A stretch of DNA of 64,000 nucleotides from Nereida sp024640765 (lineage in GTDB: Bacteria; Pseudomonadota; Alphaproteobacteria; Rhodobacterales; Rhodobacteraceae): contig JAHEEK010000002.1 of assembly GCA_024640765.1 (NCBI GenBank), positions 131,258-195,257 on the forward strand, written 5' to 3'. The position numbers and the translations under genes were made by a program. This document shows, one piece after another, positions 44,780 to 51,998 of the stretch. The notes below the pieces were generated by a model. That model worked only from the letters and a program-made list of their open reading frames with translations, searched no databases and was not told the DNA's origin. Position 1 is the first letter of the stretch, and each line of letters begins with the position of its first letter.

Positions 44780-46015
44780 TTAGGCTTTTTCCAACTCAAA
44801 CGCATCATGAAGCGCTTGGACAGCCAGTTCCATGTATTTGCGATCAACCAGAACAGAGATTTTGATCTCGGATGTGGTGATGACCTTGATGTTGACGCCT
44901 TCGGCTTGAAGGGCAGCGAACATTTTAGCGGCTACACCTGCGTGGCTGCGCATCCCGATGCCGACGACACTCAGCTTGGCCACGTCTTTGTCAGCGATCA
45001 GCTCTTGGTAGTTGATGCTACCTGATGATTTGGCTTCCTGCAGGGCTTGATCGGCGCGCGCGACGTGATCAACGGGGCACGAGAACGTCATGTCCGTGCG
45101 GCCCTCTTCCGAGATGTTTTGTACGATCATATCGACGTTGATGCCTGCTTCGGCCAGCGGGCCAAAAATGGCAGCGGCGATGCCGGGGCGATCGGCGACC
45201 GAGATGAGGGTCATTTTGGCTTCATCACGGCTAAATGCCACGCCGGAGACTACGTTGGATTCCATGATTTCCTCCTCATCGCAGACAAGAGTGCCTGCTT
45301 GATCTGATTGTTCTTCAAAACTTGATAACACGCGCAGCTTAACTTTGTAGCGCATCGCCAATTCAACAGAGCGTGTCTGAAGAACTTTTGCACCCTGTGA
45401 GGCCAGCTCGAGCATCTCTTCAAATGCGATTTTGTCGAGTTTGCGCGCTTTGTCAGACACGCGCGGGTCTGTGGTATAGACACCATCGACGTCTGTGTAG
45501 ATATCGCACCGCTCTGCGCCGAATGCAGCAGCAAACGCCACGGCCGTTGTGTCAGAGCCGCCACGGCCCAAAGTTGTGACGCGGCCTTCGGGGCTGATGC
45601 CTTGGAAACCTGCGACAACCGCAACCTTCATGCCGTTTTCGAATGTCCGCACGATATTGTCCGTAGGGATTTCCTCAATACGTGCCGAAGCATGCGCAGA
45701 GGTGGTCTTTACGGGCACTTGCCAGCCCTGCCAGCTGCGTGCGGGGACGTCCATTTCCTGTAGTGTCAGCGCCATTAGGCCAGCTGTCACCAACTCGCCT
45801 GATGCCACAACTGCATCATATTCACGGGCGTCATAGAGAGGTGATATTTCGTTTACCCAACCAACAAGTTCGTTGGTTTTGCCAGACATCGCGCTGACGA
45901 TCACGATCACGTTGTACCCTTTGGCAACTTCAACGCCCACGCGTTTGGCTGCGCGTTTGATACGATCAGGGTTTGCGACTGATGTGCCGCCAAACTTCAT
46001 TACCAATGTCGGCAT
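44780..46015 (-). CDS. lysC: Aspartate kinase
   Basis: Phosphorylates aspartate, the first step to lysine, methionine and threonine. The 411-residue product begins MPTLVMKFGGTSVANPDRIK, has GRGGSDTTAVAFAAAFGAE and TDVDGVYTTDPR, and ends in two ACT domains (about 265-411; SVADRPGIAAAIFGPLAEAG, VGIGMRSHAGVAAKMF) for feedback inhibition. AAGGGGCGC precedes the ATG. Confidence 0.97.
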   Translation of the reverse strand: MPTLVMKFGGTSVANPDRIKRAAKRVGVEVAKGYNVIVIVSAMSGKTNELVGWVNEISPLYDAREYDAVVASGELVTAGLMALTLQEMDVPARSWQGWQVPVKTTSAHASARIEEIPTDNIVRTFENGMKVAVVAGFQGISPEGRVTTLGRGGSDTTAVAFAAAFGAERCDIYTDVDGVYTTDPRVSDKARKLDKIAFEEMLELASQGAKVLQTRSVELAMRYKVKLRVLSSFEEQSDQAGTLVCDEEEIMESNVVSGVAFSRDEAKMTLISVADRPGIAAAIFGPLAEAGINVDMIVQNISEEGRTDMTFSCPVDHVARADQALQEAKSSGSINYQELIADKDVAKLSVVGIGMRSHAGVAAKMFAALQAEGVNIKVITTSEIKISVLVDRKYMELAVQALHDAFELEKA

Positions 46016-46112
46016 ATTGTGCGCCCCTTGTCTGATGTTGGGCGTCGTTTATGCCATGGGTGGTTTTTGGGCAAGTAGAAGGCGGGCGATTTAGCGACGG
46101 GCGCGCAGCACG

Positions 46113-46523
46113 CTAGTTGGCTTTGCCTTTCGCCATGAACGGCAGGGGCACCACAGGCACGCCGTCTTTGATCAACTCTTTGGCTTCTTGCACGTTAGCT
46201 TGGCCGTAAATTGCGCGTTCCGGCGTTTCACCATCATGAATTTTGCGCGCCTCGGCTGCGAAATTGGTGCCCACATCATCAGCGTTGGTTTCAATGTGCT
46301 TGCGCATGTCTGCTATCGCTTGCTCGGCCGGCGAGGCGGCTTGGCTAAGCGCACCGCGGGCGGGTCGTACTTGCGGCGCCATCAGGGATTTGGAGACATC
46401 CGTATCACCGCACACAGCACAAGAGACCATATTGCGCCCGCGCAGAGTGTCATAGCTGGCGGCGTCGGCAAACCAGCTGTCAAACTGGTGATCATTTGTA
46501 CATTTCAAGTTATATCGGATCAT
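46113..46523 (-). CDS. DUF1178 family protein
   Basis: A 136-residue protein beginning MIRYNLKCTNDHQFDSWFAD, with a zinc-ribbon-like pair (C..H and SCAVCGDTDVSKSLMAPQV). This matches the alphaproteobacterial DUF1178 family, of unknown function. ATG 46523 is chosen over the in-frame TTG 46532 because GAGGG sits about 12 bases before the ATG. The C-terminal half (MRKHIETNADDVGTNFAAEA, GTPERAIYGQA-like) is also family-typical. Confidence 0.9.
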   Translation of the reverse strand: MIRYNLKCTNDHQFDSWFADAASYDTLRGRNMVSCAVCGDTDVSKSLMAPQVRPARGALSQAASPAEQAIADMRKHIETNADDVGTNFAAEARKIHDGETPERAIYGQANVQEAKELIKDGVPVVPLPFMAKGKAN

Positions 46524-46609
46524 GCGGATCAAAAGCCCTCAGCATCATCAAGTCCTCTGTTATGTAGCCAAAGCTGAGCCGAGGGCAAGATCACAAGCGC
46601 GTAGCTGCG

Positions 46610-47116
46610 TTAGCTCAACAAGCTGCGATCAAACGAGGAGATAATCGCGCGCAACTCAGGCTCATCCACCTTTTTGGCAGCTTTTGATTGGCTGAACCAC
46701 TTGCGTTTGCGCTGATCTACTTCGGGGTAGTCTTTGAAGATTTTCTTGACCTTAAGCGCGTACACCATTGCGACGCATGGCAGGTTTGGCATGTCGTCCA
46801 TTTGTTTGGTGTATGAATAAAGCCCGATGCAGGTTTTATAGATTTTGCCCTCAACACCCGCTTCTTCAAAGGCTTCTGTTGCTGCGGCATCGCTTGGGGT
46901 TGTGTCGGCCATGGGCCAGCCTTTGGGTATGATCCAGCGTCCAGTCCCGCGCGAGGTAATCAACAAAATCTCAAGCTTGCCAGCCACAACCCGAAAGGGC
47001 AGCGCAGAGAACTGCGTGCGAAGGTCATACTTGGTTTTACCCGTAACAGAGAGCGGTAGCTGCTTCATTGATTTGTTGGTGCGTCTTTGGCCTGCAAGTT
47101 TTTTGTGTGGTGGCAT
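46610..47116 (-). CDS. NUDIX hydrolase with a degenerate Nudix box
   Basis: The 168-residue protein has QFSALPFRVVAGKLEILLIT and IPKGWPMADTTPSDAAATEA followed by FEEAGVEG. Compared with the Nudix box G-x5-E-x7-R-E-U-x-E-E-x-G-U, the first Glu is Thr and the Arg is Thr, while the metal-binding EE-x-G core is kept. It resembles diphosphoinositol-polyphosphate-type Nudix proteins (GRWIIPKGWPM). The basic N-terminus (MPPHKKLAGQRRTNKSMKQ) may be an extension. The substrate is unknown. Confidence 0.88.
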   Translation of the reverse strand: MPPHKKLAGQRRTNKSMKQLPLSVTGKTKYDLRTQFSALPFRVVAGKLEILLITSRGTGRWIIPKGWPMADTTPSDAAATEAFEEAGVEGKIYKTCIGLYSYTKQMDDMPNLPCVAMVYALKVKKIFKDYPEVDQRKRKWFSQSKAAKKVDEPELRAIISSFDRSLLS

Positions 47117-47278
47117 CGTTGTGTCCTTCGTGCCTCCTAAGCGTTGAACATAACGCTAATTTCCGCTGAATTCAACTTTTCGCAGACATCGGGGTTGGTT
47201 GGGCGCATGTATTGGCGCGCGAATGTGTCTTTATAAGGGCTGGACAGTCGTGGGTGTGGACCTAGGCTCACCTTCATC

Positions 47279-48418
47279 ATGACTGCATCATCGCCACTTG
47301 TTCGCCCTCTTTTCATCGGGTCCGAGATTTATCGCGGCTCGTCTTATGGCGCGTGGCACCCGCTGCGTGTGCCGCGGGTCAGTACGGTGATGGATTTGTC
47401 CCGCGCACTGGGGTGGTTGCCAGCACAGCAATACATCACAAGTCCGCGCGCCAAGCTCGGTGCAATTTCTGCATGGCACACACCTGCCTATATTGCGGCG
47501 TTGCAAGCTGCAGAGGCGGCGCAAGGGGTCAGTGAAGAGGTCCGCCGCCGGCATCATATCGGGACCCATTCAAATCCGGTTTTTGCAGAAGTGTTTCGCC
47601 GCCCTGCCATATCAGCGGGGGGGGCGCTTTTGGCCGGAGAACTGCTTGCCAACGGGGTGCGTGTTTATGCGCCGGGATGTGGCACCCATCATGCGATGCC
47701 TGATCGGGCAAACGGGTTTTGTTATTTCAACGATCCGGTTCTGAGTATTTTGTCGCTTAAGCGTAGTGGTGTGAAACGCATTGCCTACATCGACATTGAC
47801 GCCCATCATCCAGATGGGGTTGAGCATGCGTTTGAAGCCAATCCAGATGTGTTGATGATTTCGACACACGAGGAAAACAGATGGCCCCGCACCGGTGCGC
47901 TTGGTGATGAAGGGGTGGGAAACCTGTTTAATTTACCTCTGCCAAAGCACAGCCACGATGACGATATGGCCTATGTTTTGTCCGAACTCATACTGCCTGC
48001 ACTGCAAACTTTCAGGCCTGATGCGATTGTCCTTCAATGCGGCGCGGATGCGGTTGAGGAAGATCCGCAGTCAACGCTTGCAATGTCCAACAACGCCCAT
48101 TTTGATGTCATCCGCGCATTGCTTCCCATGTGCCCGCGCTTTTTGCTGCTTGGTGGGGGAGGCTATAATCCGTGGTCCGTGGGAAGGCTTTGGACAGGTG
48201 CGTGGGGGGTGCTGAACGGTATTGAGCCGCCTCGTGATCTTGATGACGCACCGCGCCGCGTGTTGGAAGCCCTTACATGGAGTGGTCACAGCCGTGCGAA
48301 AAACAGGCCTACGCATTGGTCAACCACCTTGCGCGATGATCCACGGAACGGGCCAGTTAAGGACGTGGTTCGTGAGCGGGTCGGTAAACTTAGGAAGCGG
48401 GTTTTGGTGCACGTTTAA
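47279..48418 (+). CDS. Histone deacetylase-like / acetylpolyamine amidohydrolase family hydrolase
   Basis: Zinc hydrolase of the arginase/deacetylase fold, which removes acetyl groups from amines or lysines. The 379-residue product has PGCGTHHAMPDRANGFCYFN (active-site His pair), RIAYIDIDAHHPDGVEHAFE (metal-binding Asp/His), VLQCGADAVEEDPQSTLAMS and LLLGGGGYNPWSVGRLW (about 285-301). It resembles AcuC-type bacterial deacetylases, but the adjacent genes give no hint of substrate. Its 3' end overlaps the convergent kdtA gene by 29 bases. Confidence 0.9.
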   Translation: MTASSPLVRPLFIGSEIYRGSSYGAWHPLRVPRVSTVMDLSRALGWLPAQQYITSPRAKLGAISAWHTPAYIAALQAAEAAQGVSEEVRRRHHIGTHSNPVFAEVFRRPAISAGGALLAGELLANGVRVYAPGCGTHHAMPDRANGFCYFNDPVLSILSLKRSGVKRIAYIDIDAHHPDGVEHAFEANPDVLMISTHEENRWPRTGALGDEGVGNLFNLPLPKHSHDDDMAYVLSELILPALQTFRPDAIVLQCGADAVEEDPQSTLAMSNNAHFDVIRALLPMCPRFLLLGGGGYNPWSVGRLWTGAWGVLNGIEPPRDLDDAPRRVLEALTWSGHSRAKNRPTHWSTTLRDDPRNGPVKDVVRERVGKLRKRVLVHV

Positions 48419-49616
48419 GATGCGCTTCGAGTTCTGTATAAAACAGCTCTTGATCTTGCGCGCGTCCCAAAACCGGTACTGCCGCGCCGCACATCACGTC
48501 TGGGCGGCAGGTCAGGATCGCGTGCGCCAGGTCTTCGGCTGAACGGACCATCTTGGCGCCGTCCACAGCATTCAGCGCACCATAGCTTTCAGTGAAATTT
48601 GACACATGCGGGCCATGAAACACACCGCAATCATGGCTTAGGGGTTCAAACGGCGTGTGCCCACCAACGGGCTGGAAGCTACCCGCCACCACGCAAATAT
48701 CGGCAATGTCATACCACAGCGCCATGTCGCCCATGGTGTCGGCCAAGGTGATCTGGGTTGTGTTGGTGCGGCGGGTTCGGTCCGAATATTGGGCCACGCT
48801 GAACCGCTGGCCAATCAGGCTTAAAACCTCATCACGGCGTTTGGGGTGGCGGGGCGCCAAGATCAAATGCCATCGCGGGTCTTGGGCATACAAAATGTCA
48901 AAGGCATCAAGGATAAGCTTTTCTTCGCCTGCATGGGTTGAAGCGCCCAAAACTGTGAAGGGGGCTTGGTATAGCTGCGCAAATTCTGCGAAATCCTTGT
49001 GGGGAACAGGACGTTGATAGTGCTCTTTTAGGTTGTTGGGTGCGCTGATGTTTGGCGCGCCGAGGGCTTTGAAACGCGCTCTGCTGTCGCGGTCTTGCGG
49101 GCTGACTAGGCTCAGCGTGCGGTAAATATTGCGGAGCGAGTTGGGTAGTTTTTGCCACCGTGCAGCACTGCGCGCAGATAAACGCGCGCCAATAATCACA
49201 ACCGGTACTTGCGCGTATGACAACACGGTTAGGCGGTTTGGCCAGATTTCGTTTTCGACAATTATATGCGCGGAAATGGACCAATTACGCAGTATCATTT
49301 TTGTGACCCAACGCAGATCAATCGGGGCCAGATGTGCTTCGATCCGGTCGTTGCCCCAACCACGGATCATATCGCGCGCTGTAATCTGGTTGGTGGTGAC
49401 CAGAATTTTGCGGCTTGGATCACGGCGCAAGAGCGCCTCAAGGGTTGCCTTGGCGGATGTGATTTCACCGTTACTGGCTGCGTGGACCCAAATATGCGTG
49501 CCGTGCTGTGCAGGCCGTACGAGGCCAATCCTCGCAGTCAGCCCCCCCATTTTCAGGATGGCATGCAGCAAAATGAACGGTGCTGCGAAGGTTATGGCGG
49601 CTCTATATATCCACAT
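48390..49616 (-). CDS. waaA: 3-deoxy-D-manno-octulosonic acid transferase (Kdo transferase)
   Basis: Inner-membrane GT30 glycosyltransferase that adds Kdo to lipid A. From ATG 49616 (MWIYRAAITFAAPFILLHAI) it has 408 residues, starting with a hydrophobic anchor. The acceptor-side Glu is in HAASNGEITSAKA, followed by VENEIWPNRL, GASTHAGEEKLILDAF, LAPRHPKRRDEV, VAGSFQPVGGHTPFEPLSHD and GPHVSNF. The frame is open to TTG 49655, but AAGGCGG before ATG 49616 favours the latter. It is not next to lipid A genes here. Confidence 0.92.
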   Translation of the reverse strand: MWIYRAAITFAAPFILLHAILKMGGLTARIGLVRPAQHGTHIWVHAASNGEITSAKATLEALLRRDPSRKILVTTNQITARDMIRGWGNDRIEAHLAPIDLRWVTKMILRNWSISAHIIVENEIWPNRLTVLSYAQVPVVIIGARLSARSAARWQKLPNSLRNIYRTLSLVSPQDRDSRARFKALGAPNISAPNNLKEHYQRPVPHKDFAEFAQLYQAPFTVLGASTHAGEEKLILDAFDILYAQDPRWHLILAPRHPKRRDEVLSLIGQRFSVAQYSDRTRRTNTTQITLADTMGDMALWYDIADICVVAGSFQPVGGHTPFEPLSHDCGVFHGPHVSNFTESYGALNAVDGAKMVRSAEDLAHAILTCRPDVMCGAAVPVLGRAQDQELFYTELEAHLKRAPKPAS

Positions 49617-49623
49617 GATCACA

Positions 49624-49638
49624 TCCGCCTTAGGCGGA
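49624..49638. promoter_or_regulatory. Palindrome over the kdtA/waaA ribosome site
   Basis: TCCGCCT-T-AGGCGGA is a perfect 7-base-arm palindrome eight bases upstream of the waaA ATG, and its minus-strand AAGGCGG half is the ribosome site. It could be a protein-binding site or a short hairpin limiting translation. Confidence 0.3.
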
Positions 49639-49853
49639 GATATTGTGTCGAGCAAGAGTGCGGCTTTGATTAATTGATTAAAATGGCGGCGCTACGTGAC
49701 GGCATATGGCTTTTAATATGGGGATTTTGAAGAATTACTGTGTCTTTTAGTTAATTTTTTTGTGTAAGTCGCCTCTGGAATTAAGAACAATCTTAACACT
49801 CGCTATGCAAAAATGGCCGCGTAACAAGTGTAGCCGGAGCGTAAGGCGCTAAT

Positions 49854-50199
49854 ATGTCGAATAGTGATAATAAAGACCAAAGTGGGTCGGGACCTGGTGA
49901 TGTGCAAAGCCGCGCCTCACGTGGCTCCCGTCACGCCCGAGGTTATGTTGTCACAGAGCGGTGCTGTTGATGGGCTTGGTGACTACAGCATCCGTCTTTC
50001 TGTCAATGACGCTGACGCCCCACCGATTGAGATTGCGCCAAATGCCGCAGGCATTGATTGGATGGACCGCGTTCTGCCTGAGTTGAATGCCGATGATGCG
50101 CTTTTGTCGCTTGGTGGGCGGACATTGACGTTAAGCGTGAGTAAAGCAAATCGTTTTAGCCCAACAGAGGCGATTATGTTCGTGGTCATCATGGGCTAA
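49854..50199 (+). pseudogene. Broken 5' part of a hybrid sensor kinase gene
   Basis: A good start lies at ATG 49854, with AAGG seven bases before it, and gives MSNSDNKDQSGSGPGDVQSR then ASRGSRHARG, a typical cytoplasmic head before a first membrane helix. That frame dies at TGA soon after (about codon 39). A different frame, open from GTG 49864, reads a sensor-domain tail (DDALLSLGGRTLTLSVSKAN) and the start of a membrane helix (EAIMFVVIMG), then TAA at 50197-50199. The same frame resumes directly after the TAA as the kinase ORF. The simplest reading is loss of the first helix and most of the sensor domain by a deletion near 49945, plus a nonsense mutation. Confidence 0.7.
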
Positions 50200-50208
50200 A
50201 TATTTGCT

Positions 50209-51465
50209 GTGATCGCGCTAAGCTGGCTGTATCTGCGCCACATCAAACACGCCAGCGGACTTGTCCAAGCGGAACTTTTGGAGCGGGAAAGTGAGCTGCG
50301 CGCATCTGAACGCCGCATTGCGTATCTGCAAAACCAAGAAGCCATCGGCGAGTTGGTCGGCGGTGTAGCTCATGATTTCAACAATATTCTGGCAATCGTT
50401 TTGGCCAATGCAGAGCTTCTGTTGGACATGCCTTTGGATGAAAACGGCCAAGACTGCACCAATGAAATTCGCAAATCTGCAAGCCGTGGCACATCTTTGT
50501 CGCGGCAACTTTTGGCGTTTGGAAAGCGATCTTACCTTGAGCCGAAAGCCCACCGCGTGGATGACTTACTGGGCGAAGCGATGGTGCTGTTTAAACGTAT
50601 CATGCCCGCATCAATTGAGATTTTTTCTGCTGTTTCAGAAGCGTTGCCACCCGTTCAAATTGACCGCAATCAACTGGAAACGGCCTTTTTGAATTTGGCT
50701 ATTAATGCCCGCGATGCGATGCCTGACGGTGGCAAATTTACGCTTACCGCACAATTGACGCATATCACGGCAACCCAAACTGCGCATTTGCCAGATGATC
50801 TGATGCCGGGAGAATACGTCCGAGTTCGGCTGCGCGATACCGGTGTTGGTATGAGTAAGGCGTTGGCAGAGAAGGTGTTTGATCCCTTTGTGACCTCCAA
50901 GAAGGTTGGCACAGGCTATGGGCTTGGCCTGTCGATGGTTCAGGGGTTCATGCGGCAATCCGGTGGGACAATCTATCTGCAAACGCAGGAGGGTTCTGGC
51001 ACCACAGTTGTGTTGTTGTTGCCGGTCGCGCGCAGTTTGGACGCCGAAGGTTTAGAGGGAACAGAGCCGCGCATAGCGTCGCGTCAGACACAAAAGACGA
51101 TACTGTTGGTCGAAGACGAACGGGGCGTACGCCTAGCCATGACGCGTCAGTTGCGCGCGGCAGGCCACAACGTGGTTGCGGTGAATTCACGCGATGCAGC
51201 GTTGCAGGTCTTGGATGAGAAATCGAACATTGATCTGATGATCTCTGACATGGTCATGCCGGGTGCGTTGCAAGGGGTTGGCTTGGCTAGTGAAGTACGA
51301 AACCGGCTGCCCGATCTGCCGATCTTGTTGATGTCGGGTTATCCCAAAGAAATCGTGGGCGCGAATGCGGAAATGTCGCCACTGCCGCCCATGGTGCAAA
51401 AACCGGTATCAAGGGACGCTCTTTTGGACGCGGTCCGTGTGGAATTGAACCTATCGTCACGTTAG
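50209..51465 (+). CDS. Hybrid histidine kinase fragment: HisKA, ATPase and receiver domains
   Basis: The ORF lies in the same frame as the fragment above, three codons after its TAA. It has a membrane helix end (IALSWLYLRHI), a coiled linker, the phospho-acceptor GGVAHDFNNILAIVLANAEL (about 52-71), the N box NLAINARDAM, G boxes RDTGVGMSKALAEKV and GTGYGLGLSMVQGF, and a receiver domain from about 300 (ILLVEDERGVRLAM; Asp in MISDMVMPG; Lys in MVQKPVSRDA). All catalytic residues are intact. GTG 50209 has no good ribosome site, so expression is doubtful. It looks like a soluble or half-anchored remnant of a CHASE-type sensor kinase. Confidence 0.75.
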   Translation: MIALSWLYLRHIKHASGLVQAELLERESELRASERRIAYLQNQEAIGELVGGVAHDFNNILAIVLANAELLLDMPLDENGQDCTNEIRKSASRGTSLSRQLLAFGKRSYLEPKAHRVDDLLGEAMVLFKRIMPASIEIFSAVSEALPPVQIDRNQLETAFLNLAINARDAMPDGGKFTLTAQLTHITATQTAHLPDDLMPGEYVRVRLRDTGVGMSKALAEKVFDPFVTSKKVGTGYGLGLSMVQGFMRQSGGTIYLQTQEGSGTTVVLLLPVARSLDAEGLEGTEPRIASRQTQKTILLVEDERGVRLAMTRQLRAAGHNVVAVNSRDAALQVLDEKSNIDLMISDMVMPGALQGVGLASEVRNRLPDLPILLMSGYPKEIVGANAEMSPLPPMVQKPVSRDALLDAVRVELNLSSR

Positions 51466-51533
51466 GCGTGCGGGCGTGTTGATCCCAAGCTGTCGCAAAC
51501 CTACCTTACTGTTAATAAACAGGGGTGAGTATG

Positions 51534-51995
51534 ATGAAGTTAAACGTAAACGGCACCGATCACCAAATTGACGTCGAGGACGACATGCCGTTGTTGTGGA
51601 TTTTGCGCGATGTACTGGATATCAAGGGCGTGAAATATGGGTGTGGTATCGCGGCCTGTGGCGCGTGTACGGTCCATCTGAATGGGGATGCTGTGCGCAG
51701 TTGCCAGATTGTCGCAACAGATGCGGTTGGATTTGAGATCACAACAATCGAAGGGTTGGGCACACCGGACGCCATGCACGCTGTCCAATCTGCGTGGGCT
51801 GATTTGCAGGTCGCACAGTGCGGGTATTGTCAGTCCGGTCAGATGATGCAGGCAGCTGCACTTCTGCAGGCTATTCCTCGTCCAACCGATGCTGACATTG
51901 ATGATGCGATGAACGGCAACCTATGCCGATGTGGAACCTATCCGCGCATTCGTGCCGCTGTGAAGCAAGCCGCTGACACGCTGGCGAAAGGATAG
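51534..51995 (+). CDS. iorA: Isoquinoline 1-oxidoreductase-like alpha subunit (2Fe-2S)
   Basis: Small iron-sulfur subunit of a periplasmic xanthine-dehydrogenase-family molybdenum enzyme. Two cluster motifs are present: GCGIAACGACTVHLNG (about 41-56) and CGYCQSGQMMQAAALL with NGNLCRCGTYPRIR further on. ATG 51534 is preferred (AGGGGTGA at 51521-51528), although ATG 51531 and GTG 51525 are in frame. iorB follows after three bases. Confidence 0.92.
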   Translation: MKLNVNGTDHQIDVEDDMPLLWILRDVLDIKGVKYGCGIAACGACTVHLNGDAVRSCQIVATDAVGFEITTIEGLGTPDAMHAVQSAWADLQVAQCGYCQSGQMMQAAALLQAIPRPTDADIDDAMNGNLCRCGTYPRIRAAVKQAADTLAKG

Positions 51996-51998
51996 ATC

